Assembly: GCF_004345245.1 (NCBI RefSeq)
Contig: NZ_SLUQ01000001.1
Span: 744,001 to 808,000 of the forward strand
Source: Rhizobium sp. BK251
Lineage (GTDB): Bacteria > Pseudomonadota > Alphaproteobacteria > Rhizobiales > Rhizobiaceae
Direction of reading: 5' to 3'
DNA: 64,000 nucleotides
The stretch's first letter is position 1. Each line of letters starts with the position of its first letter. Shown in pieces: positions 44,479 to 54,091 of the stretch. A program made the translations under genes and the position numbers. Under the pieces are notes generated by a model. That model did no database searches. It saw only the letters and a program-made list of their open reading frames with translations, and was not told where the DNA came from.

Positions 44479-45702
44479 TCAGGCGGCCCGGTGGCCCCGG
44501 CGCTCGAGCCGCAGCGATGCGGCAAAGACGAAGAGGCCTAGGAAGGACAGGATCGCACCGACATAGCCGGTTGCCGCAAAGCCCAGGCCCCAGGCGATGA
44601 CAAGTCCGCCGAGCCAGGCACCGAGCGCATTGGCAATGTTGAAGGCCGAATGGTTTGAGGCGGCGGCCAGCGTCTGTGCGTCGGCGGCGACGTCCATCAG
44701 CCGCGTCTGCAGCGCCGGTCCCGCGGCAAATCCGCAGCCGACGAGAAAGACGCAAAGGCCCAGCATATAGGGATTGGAAGCCGTCAGCGCGAAAGTCGTC
44801 AGTACCACCATATTGTAGACCAGCGACCCGCCGATCGTGCCCATCAGAGACTTGTCGGCGAGCCAGGAACCCACGAAATTACCGGTATTCATGCCGATTC
44901 CGAAAATGACGAGCATGATCGGCACCGCGCTCTCGGAAAGCAAAGCAACCTTCGTCGTCGTCGATGCGATATAGCTGAACATGGCGAACATGCCGCCATA
45001 GCCGACGGCGGCAATGGCGAGCGTGAGCCACACCTGCGGCCGCCGGAATGCACCGAGTTCGCGCATGAAGCTGGCGCCCTCCGCCACCTCGTCCTTCGGC
45101 ACGTAGATCCAGATCAAGAGGACGGCAACAAGCCCGACAACGCCGACCGAGAGGAACGCGACCTGCCAATCGAGCGACTGTCCGAAGAGGGTTGTCACCG
45201 GGGTTCCCAGCAGCGTGGCCACGGTCAGGCCGAGCATGACCCTGCCGACTGCACGGGCTCGGCGATGCACAGGCACCATCGACGCGGCCACGAGCGCCGC
45301 AACGCCGAAATAAGCGCCATGCGGCAGGCCGGTGATGAAGCGCAGCAACCAGAAGGATTCGAAGGTCGGGGCAAGCGCGCTGAGGATATTGCCTGCGGCG
45401 AAGACGAGCATGAGCAGCAGGAGGAGTGAGCGCCGCGCCATCTTGGCCGCCATCACAGCGATCACCGGTGCGCCGATGACGACGCCGAGCGCGTAGGCGC
45501 TGATCACATAGCCGGCCTGCGGGGTCGTGACGGAAAAGGTCTCGGCGACATTCGGCAGCAGGCCCATGATCGCGAATTCGCCTGTTCCGATGCCGAAGCC
45601 ACCGACTGCGAGCGCAAGCTGCACCAAGGCGACGGTAAGTGTGGATGGCAGTTCGGACAGATTCCGGGAATCGGCGGTTTCGATCGCGGCAACGTTGCTC
45701 AC
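44479..45702 (-). CDS. MFS exporter, DHA1/AraJ-like
   Basis: The product is 407 residues with 12 hydrophobic helices. The N-terminal GFGIGTGEFAIMGLLPNVAE and the loop with GAPVIAVMAAKMARR are typical of AraJ/Bcr-like DHA1 drug and sugar efflux permeases. GTG 45702 is chosen because GAGGA lies about six bases upstream; GTG 45708 abuts that site directly. The substrate is not predictable. Confidence 0.88.
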   Translation of the reverse strand: MSNVAAIETADSRNLSELPSTLTVALVQLALAVGGFGIGTGEFAIMGLLPNVAETFSVTTPQAGYVISAYALGVVIGAPVIAVMAAKMARRSLLLLLMLVFAAGNILSALAPTFESFWLLRFITGLPHGAYFGVAALVAASMVPVHRRARAVGRVMLGLTVATLLGTPVTTLFGQSLDWQVAFLSVGVVGLVAVLLIWIYVPKDEVAEGASFMRELGAFRRPQVWLTLAIAAVGYGGMFAMFSYIASTTTKVALLSESAVPIMLVIFGIGMNTGNFVGSWLADKSLMGTIGGSLVYNMVVLTTFALTASNPYMLGLCVFLVGCGFAAGPALQTRLMDVAADAQTLAAASNHSAFNIANALGAWLGGLVIAWGLGFAATGYVGAILSFLGLFVFAASLRLERRGHRAA

Positions 45703-46019
45703 GGGCACTCCTCGGAATTGGGCGTCGCCCAGTAATGTGATGTGGTGGCGTCCGACTGGCGGAATCTCGGCCAGGGACGACGGACGGGTAGGAAAATGCG
45801 AGAATAGATTCTTTATTTATGGTCGGCAGCGCGGTCGCCCGTCGAGTGCATTTTTTGCAGTGCAGGATAGGCGTTGATGCATATGTCGCAGTCGCAGCGA
45901 GCGGGTGTCGACACCTGCGGTCCACGTTCACGAACTTGAAATCGCGCCCGCACAAACCATCTCTTTCCAGGGCTCCGGCACTCATCTTCAGCTGTGGCGG
46001 GAACAGTTAGGGATTTGCC
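45703..46019. other. Divergent intergenic region
   Basis: This 317-base gap lies between the MFS gene (minus) and the lipid kinase gene (plus). It should hold both promoters. No convincing coding frame, RNA gene or terminator is visible. Confidence 0.5.
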
Positions 46020-46964
46020 ATGAAGCTTGTGGGCTTTTTCAACCGCGACGGCGGTACTTTCAGGACGACCGACATGGACGTCTACGAACGGAGGGCCGAG
46101 GCAATATTCCGCGGCGCGGGACATGATTTCGAAGCGATCGTCTTTTCAGGCAAGGAGATCGTGCCGGCAATGGAGCGGGCTGCACGGCGCGACGACATCG
46201 ACGGCATCGTCGCCGGCGGTGGCGACGGCACGATCGCAGCGGCGGCATCGATCGCCTGGAAGAATGGGGTGGTGCTCGGTGTCATCCCTGCCGGCACCAT
46301 GAACCTCTTCGCCCGGTCGCTGCGCGTGCCTCTCGACATTTGGGACGCGCTGGATGCGCTCGCGTTCGGCGAGGTCGACAATGTCGACATCGCAAGCGCC
46401 AATGGAAAACCCTTCATCCATCAGTTTTCCGCCGGGCTGCATGCCCGCATGGTGCGGTACCGCAACGCCTACACATATCGCTCCCGCTTCGGCAAGATGC
46501 GCGCGAGCACCCGGGCTGCGCTGGGCGTGGTCTTCAATCCGCCGGAGTTCGAAGTCGAATTCGATGTGGCGGGCGTGCGCGAGCGACGCCACGTTTCGGC
46601 GATATCCGTTTCCAACAACCCGTTCGGCGAAAACGCGCTTCTCTATGCCGACGATCTGCGCGGCGGCGAACTCGGCTTCTACACGGCGAAGCCCCTGCGG
46701 CCTTTCGGTGTCGCATTGCTCGCAATCGACATGCTGCGCGGAAAATTCCGCGAGAATGCCGATGTGATGGAGCTGCATACGCCGGAGGTGAACCTGCATT
46801 TCCCGGCGCTGCGCGCAAAGGCCAATTGCGTGATGGACGGCGAACTCCTGCCGCTGGAGCGCGATGTAAGCCTGAAGCTGCATGCGGGCGAACTGAAGGT
46901 TCTGGTCCGGCGAGGGGTCGCCGAAGAGGTCGATCAGGATCGCCGTCGCAGTTCGGCGACCTAA
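46020..46964 (+). CDS. Diacylglycerol/sphingosine-type lipid kinase
   Basis: The product is 314 residues. The DAGK catalytic domain has the nucleotide-binding GGGDGT at 66-71, followed by VIPAGTMNLFARSL, and a C-terminal beta-sandwich (PFGENALLYADDL). This matches bacterial DgkB/YegS-type lipid kinases. The N-terminal NRDGGT at 8-13 is a slight variant of the common NPxSG. It probably phosphorylates a membrane lipid such as diacylglycerol. It is convergent with the GT39 gene, 11 bases from its stop. Confidence 0.88.
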   Translation: MKLVGFFNRDGGTFRTTDMDVYERRAEAIFRGAGHDFEAIVFSGKEIVPAMERAARRDDIDGIVAGGGDGTIAAAASIAWKNGVVLGVIPAGTMNLFARSLRVPLDIWDALDALAFGEVDNVDIASANGKPFIHQFSAGLHARMVRYRNAYTYRSRFGKMRASTRAALGVVFNPPEFEVEFDVAGVRERRHVSAISVSNNPFGENALLYADDLRGGELGFYTAKPLRPFGVALLAIDMLRGKFRENADVMELHTPEVNLHFPALRAKANCVMDGELLPLERDVSLKLHAGELKVLVRRGVAEEVDQDRRRSSAT

Positions 46965-46975
46965 CTGCAGACAGG

Positions 46976-48475
46976 CTACCGCGGATAGATCAGGGCGTAG
47001 GCGAATTGGTAGGTATCGCCGGGGCGCCCATAGATATAGGGCAGGCTGACGATCCGCGTTTCCGGCGTGACGCCCGGTCCGATCCTGCTGTCGAGCCAGG
47101 TCTGGAATTCACCGGGCAGGGCAGGCGGCGGTCCGCCATATCGCTCGCGCCAGACGAAGACGACCGGATGCGTCGCGTCCCATTGAAAGCTGGGCTGGAA
47201 GTCTGAGTAGATCGGCGACATCACGGGTGCGTCGGGCATCTGCAGCCGCATGTTTCCCGCGAGATGGGGATCGATGCTGACGATAGCTGCCGGGGAAGCG
47301 CCGACTTCGCGGCTAATGATCTCTGCGAGGGCCCTGTAGGGGATGTTGAGGCGCTGGTAGTCGCCCACTAGCGGGCCGATGAGCATGCGGGTGGACAGAA
47401 TGGCGATGACGGCAACCATGATGGTCGCGGCCGTCGCCACGCTGATGCGCAGGGCCTTCTTCAGGTCGATCTCGGCGGCATCGATCTTCAGGCAGATGTA
47501 CAACGGAACCACCATGAGGAGCGGCGTCATCCAACGGTCCCTGATGTTTTCCACGCCCGCGAAGACGATGAGAAACAGAAGAGCGCCAAGCTCCAGCAAC
47601 AGCAGCCGCTCGACAACCCGGGTCCAGCGGCTGGTGGCCCCCAGCGTTCCGAACAGCCGTTTACCGAACATCAGGAAGAATATCGCGACGGCCAGACCCG
47701 CAAAGCTCGGCACCGCCGTGAGGAGCGAGAGCAGGCCGGACCAAATCTGCGCCAGGGCGCTGTCGTCTCCTGTTCCGTACATTTTGGTAAAGGTCCGGCT
47801 TGTCGCCAGAGCGTAATTCTCGGCAAACCAGAGTGCGTGCGGGAGGACGATGACGATGGACACGGCGGCCGTCAGAAGCAGGCGCCAGTTGAACAGGACC
47901 TTGCGGTCCTCGCGGTCGAGCAGGAGCGCGCCGAAGGCGGCGGCCGGCAGAAGCGCGAAGTTATACTTCGAAATCAGCCCGGCACCGAGCGCTATCCCCG
48001 TGATGACGTAGGCAAGAGTGTCCTGCCTCTTCAGGGTCCGGAACATTCCGTAGAGAAACAGGCAAGCGCAGAAAATCACCGCGACGGTATGGGTCAGGTC
48101 GCGTTGCGCTTCGAAAGAGACCTGCGGGATGGCCAGAAGCGAAAGCGTCGCGATCGTGGCGAGGTCGCGGTTCTTCAACAGCATCCGTGCCGTCAGCCAA
48201 TAGAAGAGATAGGAGCCGAACAGCAGCAGGTTCTTGAGGAGAGCCAGCGATACGAGGGAAACGCCGAGCAGGCTCGTAACGCCGTACTGCAGCCAGTTGT
48301 AGAACGGCGGCTGCGAATTGTAGCCCGCAGAAAGCCACTGTGCGAGCAGCGTCTGTTCCGCCTCATCCAGTTCCAGCGAATGCGGCATGCACAGCCGGGC
48401 GACGAACTGAAGGAGAAAATACCCCGCCAGGACGACGAGGAGAAGATTGGGGCGTCTGTGAAGTAGGGCAGGCAT
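46976..48475 (-). CDS. GT39-type membrane glycosyltransferase, second paralogue
   Basis: The product is 499 residues from ATG 48475; a GTG at 48538, overlapping the upstream gene, would add 21. About a dozen hydrophobic helices form a GT-C fold, with the acidic motif SLELDEAEQ and QPPFYNWLQY in the first loop. A periplasmic C-terminal domain follows. It is related to the upstream paralogue over its full length. Such enzymes (PMT/ArnT/RgtA-like) move a sugar from a polyprenyl-phosphate donor onto lipid A, LPS core or another acceptor in the periplasm. It is the last gene of the GT2-GT39-GT39 run. Confidence 0.87.
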   Translation of the reverse strand: MPALLHRRPNLLLVVLAGYFLLQFVARLCMPHSLELDEAEQTLLAQWLSAGYNSQPPFYNWLQYGVTSLLGVSLVSLALLKNLLLFGSYLFYWLTARMLLKNRDLATIATLSLLAIPQVSFEAQRDLTHTVAVIFCACLFLYGMFRTLKRQDTLAYVITGIALGAGLISKYNFALLPAAAFGALLLDREDRKVLFNWRLLLTAAVSIVIVLPHALWFAENYALATSRTFTKMYGTGDDSALAQIWSGLLSLLTAVPSFAGLAVAIFFLMFGKRLFGTLGATSRWTRVVERLLLLELGALLFLIVFAGVENIRDRWMTPLLMVVPLYICLKIDAAEIDLKKALRISVATAATIMVAVIAILSTRMLIGPLVGDYQRLNIPYRALAEIISREVGASPAAIVSIDPHLAGNMRLQMPDAPVMSPIYSDFQPSFQWDATHPVVFVWRERYGGPPPALPGEFQTWLDSRIGPGVTPETRIVSLPYIYGRPGDTYQFAYALIYPR

Positions 48476-48519
48476 AGGTCGATTGCTGTTCCTGATGGTT
48501 TTTCCGAGCTTCCGGGGCG

Positions 48520-50010
48520 TTAGCTCGCCGGAAGCCACAAATAGCCGAAGCCACGAACGTCACCCGCCCGTCCATAGTAGTAGGGCAGGGCGAGGCTGTG
48601 CTGAGTAAGTGATTCCGGGGTAATCCCGGCTGTCCGCAGAAAGTCGGCGAGTTCTTCCGGCATTGTTGGATCGGCGCCTTCGTCGGCTGCCCAGACCACG
48701 AGGACCGGACCAAGGCTCGCCAGCCCGGCCGGCGCCGTCTTGCTCGGCGCGCGCGGCGTGATGATCGGAATATCGGGCAACTGAATACGCATGTTGCCGG
48801 CCGTGTATTGATCCGCTGCGATGATGAGGCCCGGTTTCCGTTCCGCCGTGGCCGACCGCGCGAAGGCGGCAAAAGGCACGTTGAGCTTCGTGTATTCTCC
48901 GATCCAGCTGCCGCCGGCGGTGCGGACATAGAGGCTGAGCAGCACGACAGCCATCAGCACGGGAACGACAACGAAAAAGCGACGCAAGCCCGCCGTCATG
49001 TCGATGCCCGACGCCTCGATCTTGAGGAAGATGTAAAGCGGCAGCACCATCAGGAACGGCGTCAGCCAGCGCTCGCGAATGTGAGTGGCATTGGTGGCGA
49101 GGATGATGATGACGACTGCTATCAGCGAGATCAGCATCATGCGTCCGATCAGCCGCGTCCAACGGGTCTCTGCCTTGATCGCGCGGAGGAAGTCGCCTCG
49201 AAAGGCTGCAAACAGCAGTGCAACGGTCAGCGCCGAGAAGGCGAGGACGGCAACGACGAGCGAAAGCAAGCCTTTGCCCGTAACGGCGAACCAGCTCATC
49301 TGGCGCGCATCGACCATCTTTTCGAGCGTCCCCGCGGACGCCAATTCGAGGTTTCCCAAGAGCCAGATCGCGTGCGGCAGCACGATCATGGCTGCAATGA
49401 CGATCACGATCAGCAGCCGGAAATCAAGCAGGCGCCTGCGAAAGTCCGGATCGAGCAGGACGGCAAGGAACGCCGAGAGCGGAAGCAGCGCGAAATTGTA
49501 CTTCGATATCAGGCCGATGCCGGTTGCGATGCCGACGATAAGGTAGGAGCCGGTGTCGCCACGGTCCAGAAGCCTGAACAGTCCGTAGAGGAAGAGCGAG
49601 GCCGCGAAGATGACTGCGACGGTGTGCGTCAGGTCGCGCTGCGCCATGAATGCGACCTGAGGCAGGGTGATGAGGCTGAGCATGACAATGCCCGCCATCG
49701 ATCGGTCCTTCAGCACGATGCGCGCCGCCAGGCCATAGAACAGATAGCCGAGAAACAGGATCGCGTTCTTCAGGACCGTCAGCGACAGGAGGGAAATGCC
49801 AGTGACGGCCACGAGGGCATACTGGATCCAGTCATAGAAGGGCGGCTGCGGACCGTAGCCCGCCAACAGGAACTGAGACGAAAACGCCTGCTCCGCCTCG
49901 TCGAGTTCCAACGAGTCCGGCAGCACGAGGCGAAGGCAGATGTTCAAGACAAAATAGCAGGCAACCAGCGCCACGGCGCCTTTCAGCCGCACCGCCGCCG
50001 TCTGCGGCAT
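48520..50010 (-). CDS. GT39-type membrane glycosyltransferase, first paralogue
   Basis: The product is 496 residues from ATG 50010, two bases after the GT2 stop codon ends at 50012 and with GGGAAAGC just before it; ATG 50064 would overlap the GT2 gene by 53 bases. It has the GT-C fold with SLELDEAEQ and QPPFYDWIQY in the first periplasmic loop. Helices follow (RDLTHTVAVIF, then KYNFALLP), and then a C-terminal periplasmic region. By similarity to rhizobial RgtA/B-type proteins it may add galacturonic acid or another sugar to LPS; the true sugar is unknown. Confidence 0.87.
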   Translation of the reverse strand: MPQTAAVRLKGAVALVACYFVLNICLRLVLPDSLELDEAEQAFSSQFLLAGYGPQPPFYDWIQYALVAVTGISLLSLTVLKNAILFLGYLFYGLAARIVLKDRSMAGIVMLSLITLPQVAFMAQRDLTHTVAVIFAASLFLYGLFRLLDRGDTGSYLIVGIATGIGLISKYNFALLPLSAFLAVLLDPDFRRRLLDFRLLIVIVIAAMIVLPHAIWLLGNLELASAGTLEKMVDARQMSWFAVTGKGLLSLVVAVLAFSALTVALLFAAFRGDFLRAIKAETRWTRLIGRMMLISLIAVVIIILATNATHIRERWLTPFLMVLPLYIFLKIEASGIDMTAGLRRFFVVVPVLMAVVLLSLYVRTAGGSWIGEYTKLNVPFAAFARSATAERKPGLIIAADQYTAGNMRIQLPDIPIITPRAPSKTAPAGLASLGPVLVVWAADEGADPTMPEELADFLRTAGITPESLTQHSLALPYYYGRAGDVRGFGYLWLPAS

Positions 50011-50011
50011 C

Positions 50012-51022
50012 TCAGCTTTCCCGTTCGATAATGGAGCGGACGATGTAGTTGGGTGAATCGTCATCTCGGTAATAGGTTCTTGCCAGCATTTCCGACAGTA
50101 TGCCCGTAGTGATGAGCTGCACCGAAGACAGGAACAGCATGACGCCTACGAACAACAGCGGGCGCGTGCCGATGTCATTGCCGAGGATGAACTTGTCGAC
50201 GAAGAGATAGGCGAGGATCAACGCCGACAACGCGCCAAGGCCAAGCCCGAGCGAGCCGAAGAAATGGCCCGGCCGCGCCTTGTAGCGCATGAAGAACATG
50301 ACCGAAAGAAGGTCCAGGATCACGCGGAACGTGCGCGAAATACCATACTTGGACACCCCATGCTGGCGCGCGTGGTGGGTGACCACCATTTCGCCGATGC
50401 GCGAGCTCGGCACGACGCCGGCAACCCAGGCCGGGATGAAGCGGTGCATCTCGCCCATCAGCTTGACCTGCTTGATGATGGCGCTGCGATAAATCTTCAG
50501 GCTGCAGCCATAGTCGTGAAGCTTCACGCCGGTAATCCGGCCTATCAGGTAGTTGGCGCACCAGGAAGGGATCTTGCGGAGGAAGAGGCCGTCCTGGCGG
50601 TTCTTGCGCCATCCGACGAGAAGGTCGAGTCCACGCCGCTCGAGCTCGGCGACCATGGCCGGAATGTCCTTGGGATCGTTCTGCAGGTCGCCATCCATCG
50701 TGGCGATCAGGCGGCCGCTGGCGGCATCGATACCGGCCTGCATGGCGGCGGTCTGGCCGAAATTGCGCTGGAGCTCGACGATCTTGAGCGCGAGACCCTG
50801 ACGCTCGATCGACTTCCGGGCGTTCACGAGCGTGGCATCCGTGCTGCCGTCATCGATCAGGATGAGTTCCCACGGTGCGGTAAAGTCGCCCATGGCTGTA
50901 CAGATGCGGTCGATCAGCGGACCGACGCTCTCTTCCTCGTTGAAAACGGGCACAACGAGCGAAAGCTCGATCGCTGGCGCTGGCCTACCCACCTCGCGGA
51001 TTGACTCTGCAGTTGTCTGCAA
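50012..51022 (-). CDS. GT2 polyprenyl-phosphate glycosyltransferase (ArnC/RgtE-like)
   Basis: The product is 336 residues. A cytoplasmic GT2 domain has VVPVFNEEESV, LIDDGSTDAT and the catalytic MDGDLQNDP. Two C-terminal transmembrane helices (about 230-300) end in a basic tail. This is the dolichol-phosphate mannose synthase/ArnC layout: it makes a polyprenyl-phosphate-linked sugar. The two GT39 genes downstream would use that donor. The start codon is TTG (51022), with AGGAGAAAGAAGAA just upstream. Confidence 0.9.
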   Translation of the reverse strand: MQTTAESIREVGRPAPAIELSLVVPVFNEEESVGPLIDRICTAMGDFTAPWELILIDDGSTDATLVNARKSIERQGLALKIVELQRNFGQTAAMQAGIDAASGRLIATMDGDLQNDPKDIPAMVAELERRGLDLLVGWRKNRQDGLFLRKIPSWCANYLIGRITGVKLHDYGCSLKIYRSAIIKQVKLMGEMHRFIPAWVAGVVPSSRIGEMVVTHHARQHGVSKYGISRTFRVILDLLSVMFFMRYKARPGHFFGSLGLGLGALSALILAYLFVDKFILGNDIGTRPLLFVGVMLFLSSVQLITTGILSEMLARTYYRDDDSPNYIVRSIIERES

Positions 51023-51117
51023 TTCTTCTTTCTCCTAAAAGGCCGGCGAGACCGGCCGCACTAGCGGCCGCCTAAGTCAATGTCTCAAGCCACAATGCTG
51101 CTAGGGATGCCTACTAC

Positions 51118-52083
51118 ATGAAGACGCCGATTGTTGCCAGCCGACAATCCTGGTTTTTGCGCCAGCGCATGACGCTGTTCACCATCGCGGTCGTCGCGGC
51201 CTATGCCGTCTTCGTGCAATGGCTGTGGGGTTGGCACGTGATCATTGCCCAGTGGGGGGAGGTGGGAGTGGTTCCCATCCTCGGTGCCCTGGCACTGCTC
51301 ACCAGCACCTATTTCCTGAGAACGTGGCGCATCTACGACTATTTTCCGCGAGAGACGACCGGCCGCTTCCTCAGTCTCTTCCGCGTCACCCAGCTTCACA
51401 ACCTTCTGAACGTCATGCTGCCCTTCCGCGCCGGCGAAACCAGCTTCCCGGTGCTGATGAAGACCGAATTCGGCATTCCGCTCGCCCGTGGAACGTCGGC
51501 GCTGCTCGTGATGCGGCTCCTCGATCTGCATGCCCTTCTTGCCGCCGCCGGATTTGGTCTTGCCGTGGAGGCACCGTCGCCCATGCTCGCCTGGCCGCTC
51601 TGGCTGATGTTCCTGCTTGTTCCCGTCGTCGCCTTTGCCGCGCGCCGGCCGCTTCTGAGGTTTGCTGCAAAAGCTGTTCCGCAGGTGGGACAGAAGTTCA
51701 TACATGAGATCGAAAACGGCCTTCCGTCAAATGTAGGCGCCTTCGGACGGGCCTGGGCGATGACGATCATCAACTGGTTCGTCAAGGTTCTGGTGCTCGC
51801 CTGGGCGCTCGGCCTGATGGGCGTCCTTCCGCTTGGCGCAAGCTTTGGCGGCGCGCTCGGCGGCGAGCTGTCATCGATCCTGCCGATGCACGCGCCGGGT
51901 GGCGTCGGCACCTATCCGGCGGGCATCACGGCCGGCGCGCTGGCCTTCGGGGCCGGCGGAAGCAAGGCGGCAGTTGCCGATCTCGCGCGGGCAAGCGTCA
52001 ACGCCCACCTGCTGATTATCGTATCGGCGTTGACGGGAACCGCCCTTTCTCTCCTGATTGCTCGCGAGAAACGGCCGGCCTGA
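51118..52083 (+). CDS. UPF0104/LPG-synthase-TM-type membrane protein
   Basis: The product is 321 residues with about eight hydrophobic helices. It carries the family signature LLNVMLPFRAGE and a C-terminal GGVGTYPAG. The family (YbhN/AglD-like, lysylphosphatidylglycerol synthase transmembrane domain) is often found beside polyprenyl-linked sugar genes and is suspected of flipping or binding lipid-linked sugars. Here it is divergent from the GT2-GT39-GT39 run, with about 95 bases between starts. Function is inferred, not known. Confidence 0.8.
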   Translation: MKTPIVASRQSWFLRQRMTLFTIAVVAAYAVFVQWLWGWHVIIAQWGEVGVVPILGALALLTSTYFLRTWRIYDYFPRETTGRFLSLFRVTQLHNLLNVMLPFRAGETSFPVLMKTEFGIPLARGTSALLVMRLLDLHALLAAAGFGLAVEAPSPMLAWPLWLMFLLVPVVAFAARRPLLRFAAKAVPQVGQKFIHEIENGLPSNVGAFGRAWAMTIINWFVKVLVLAWALGLMGVLPLGASFGGALGGELSSILPMHAPGGVGTYPAGITAGALAFGAGGSKAAVADLARASVNAHLLIIVSALTGTALSLLIAREKRPA

Positions 52084-52107
52084 GGTCGACTGCCCCGGCC
52101 TTTTCGG

Positions 52108-53349
52108 TCAGGTCGCGGGTAACGGCGGCAGTTCGGAAATCCGCTTCCGCAGGAAAGCCTGTTCGGGCGCTTGCCGGCAGAGCGCCAGCGCGGCCTCGTA
52201 GGCGTCGCGCGCCTCAAGGAAACGCTCGAGTTGGCGCAGGAAATCGGCGCGTGCCGCATGCGCCAGATGATAGGCCTTCAATTCTCCCTTCGCGAGGATC
52301 GCATCAACGAGCGCCAGTCCCGCCGCCGGGCCATCGCACATCGCGACGGCAACTGCTCTGTTGAGCTCGACCACCGGGGAGGGGTGCGCGGCTGCGAGAA
52401 GGCCGTAGTACCACGCGATCCTTCGCCAATCGGTTTCCTCTGCCCGCTCCGCCCGCGCATGCTCTGCGGCAATCGCCGCCTGCAGCGTGTAGACGCCGAC
52501 GGTGCCTTCGCGCATCGAAGCAGCAACGAGCGCGAGACCCTCGTCGATCTTGGCCCGATCCCATTGCGCGCGATTCTGGTCGGCAAGCAGGACGATCTCG
52601 CCCGCATCGCCGGCGCGAGCGGCTTTGCGCGAATCCTGGAGGAGCATCAGCCCCAGCAATCCGCGAATGTCCGGATCCGGCAGCAGGCGGTCGAGCGTCC
52701 GGGCAAGCCTGATCGCCTCGGCCGTCAAGTTGGTACGAACGATCTCGGCACCCGAAGAAGCGGAATAGCCCTCGTTGAACACGAGGTAGATGACGTGAAG
52801 GACCTGCTGCAGGCGGTCCGGCAGCTCGTTCTTGGCGGGTACCTCATAAGGGATTACGGCCGTCCGAATGCGATTCTTCGCCCGCACGATCCTCTGTGCC
52901 ACCGTGGGCGCGGGAACGAGGAATGCGTGAGCGATTTCCTCCGTCGTCAGCCCGCACACCTCCCGCAAGGCCATCGCCATCTGCGCATCAACAGGCAGAA
53001 GAGGGTGGCAGCAGGTGAAGATCAGGCGCAGCATGTCGTCCTCGATCAGTTCGGCGTCTCCGATTTCCCACGGTTCGTCTTCGGGATGCAGGCTTGCGGC
53101 TATGTCGCCGAGCGAGGCATCGAAGCGTGCGCGGCGGCGAAGATTGTCGATGGCCCTGTAGCGCCCGGCCGAGACGAGCCACGCGACCGGATTGTCCGGC
53201 ACGCCGGTCTCCGGCCATTTGCCGGCTGCGGCGGCGAAGGCGTCGTGCAAGGCCTCCTCGGCGCGATCGAAATCCCCAAGCAGTCGGATCAGCGTCGCCA
53301 GCACCCGGCGCGAATGGGAGCGATAGATGTCTTCGATCAGCCGTTCCAA
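52108..53349 (-). CDS. ECF-type sigma factor with C-terminal extension (ECF42-like)
   Basis: The product is 413 residues. Sigma region 2 (ATLIRLLGDFDRAEEALHD) and region 4 (CGLTTEEIAHAF, then VAQRIVRAKNRIR) lie in the first 170 residues. A helical, TPR-like C-terminal extension of about 230 residues follows, the hallmark of group ECF42. The start is TTG 53349 with GAGGAGTAGGC before it, nine bases after the stop of the last DGPF gene. No anti-sigma gene is present; in ECF42 the C-terminal extension is thought to control activity. It closes an operon of three DGPF genes. Confidence 0.88.
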   Translation of the reverse strand: MERLIEDIYRSHSRRVLATLIRLLGDFDRAEEALHDAFAAAAGKWPETGVPDNPVAWLVSAGRYRAIDNLRRRARFDASLGDIAASLHPEDEPWEIGDAELIEDDMLRLIFTCCHPLLPVDAQMAMALREVCGLTTEEIAHAFLVPAPTVAQRIVRAKNRIRTAVIPYEVPAKNELPDRLQQVLHVIYLVFNEGYSASSGAEIVRTNLTAEAIRLARTLDRLLPDPDIRGLLGLMLLQDSRKAARAGDAGEIVLLADQNRAQWDRAKIDEGLALVAASMREGTVGVYTLQAAIAAEHARAERAEETDWRRIAWYYGLLAAAHPSPVVELNRAVAVAMCDGPAAGLALVDAILAKGELKAYHLAHAARADFLRQLERFLEARDAYEAALALCRQAPEQAFLRKRISELPPLPAT

Positions 53350-53358
53350 GCCTACTCC

Positions 53359-53718
53359 TCACTCCGGAAGGGTCAGTATCCTGATTGGCCGCACCTCGAT
53401 GGCGCCAACGTGGGCTGACGGTATCCTTGCGGCGATCTCCGTCGCGGCTGCAAGGTCAGACGCCTCGATGACGTAGAAGCCTGCAAGATGCTCCTTCGTT
53501 TCGATAAAAGGGCCATCGGTCGCAGAGACGGTGGCGCCGCGTACGCGAATGACTGTTGCGCTCTCGGGCGGCTCCAGCGCGTGGGTATGGATCATCGTGC
53601 CCTCGCGGCGCAGGTCTTCGTCGAAGGCGAAATGCGCACGGACGATTTCGTCGGTCTCCCGTGGCGTAAGTGTGCCGTCCGTATCGGCGGAATTGTAGAT
53701 CAGGCAGAGAAAGCGCAT
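53359..53718 (-). CDS. DGPF/YCII-domain protein, third copy
   Basis: The product is 119 residues: a small alpha/beta YCII-like fold with the motif DGPF at 68-71 (SATDGPFIETKEHLAG). Function is unknown; this family is strongly linked to ECF42 sigma factors. It is the last DGPF gene before the sigma gene and is visibly paralogous to the two upstream copies. An AGGAG lies about 12 bases upstream of the start. Confidence 0.88.
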   Translation of the reverse strand: MRFLCLIYNSADTDGTLTPRETDEIVRAHFAFDEDLRREGTMIHTHALEPPESATVIRVRGATVSATDGPFIETKEHLAGFYVIEASDLAAATEIAARIPSAHVGAIEVRPIRILTLPE

Positions 53719-53727
53719 TGCCTAGTG

Positions 53728-54081
53728 CTACTCCTTGATCGGGTAGGCCTCCCGCACTTCGATGGCTCCATATCTGGCGACAGGGAAGCTGGCGGCGATC
53801 TGCTTGGCTTCCTCGATGCCGCTTGCCTCGACCAGCACGAAGCCGCCGAGATGTTCCTTGATTTCGGCGAAGGGACCGTCAGTCGCCGTGATGTTATCGC
53901 CGCGCACCCGCACGGTCACCCCGGTCTCGGGCTCCCTGAGCGCGAGCGCGACCAGCAGATGGCCACTTTCGCGCAGTCGCTCGTCGTTTTCGATCGACTC
54001 CCTTGTAAGCGCCGCTCCCTCCTCGGCGGTGATGGCGCGGATCTTGTCGGTGTCGAACCAGACCTGGCAAAGATATTTCAT
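53728..54081 (-). CDS. DGPF/YCII-domain protein, second copy
   Basis: The product is 117 residues from ATG 54081, which has GAGGAGCGGACG directly upstream. The motif DGPF is at 68-71 (TATDGPFAEIKEHLGG). Its N-terminus, MKYLCQVWFD, is nearly identical to that of the first copy, so the two probably arose by duplication. It may bind a small ligand or act in a condition sensed by the sigma factor. Confidence 0.88.
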   Translation of the reverse strand: MKYLCQVWFDTDKIRAITAEEGAALTRESIENDERLRESGHLLVALALREPETGVTVRVRGDNITATDGPFAEIKEHLGGFVLVEASGIEEAKQIAASFPVARYGAIEVREAYPIKE

Positions 54082-54091
54082 CGTCCGCTCC

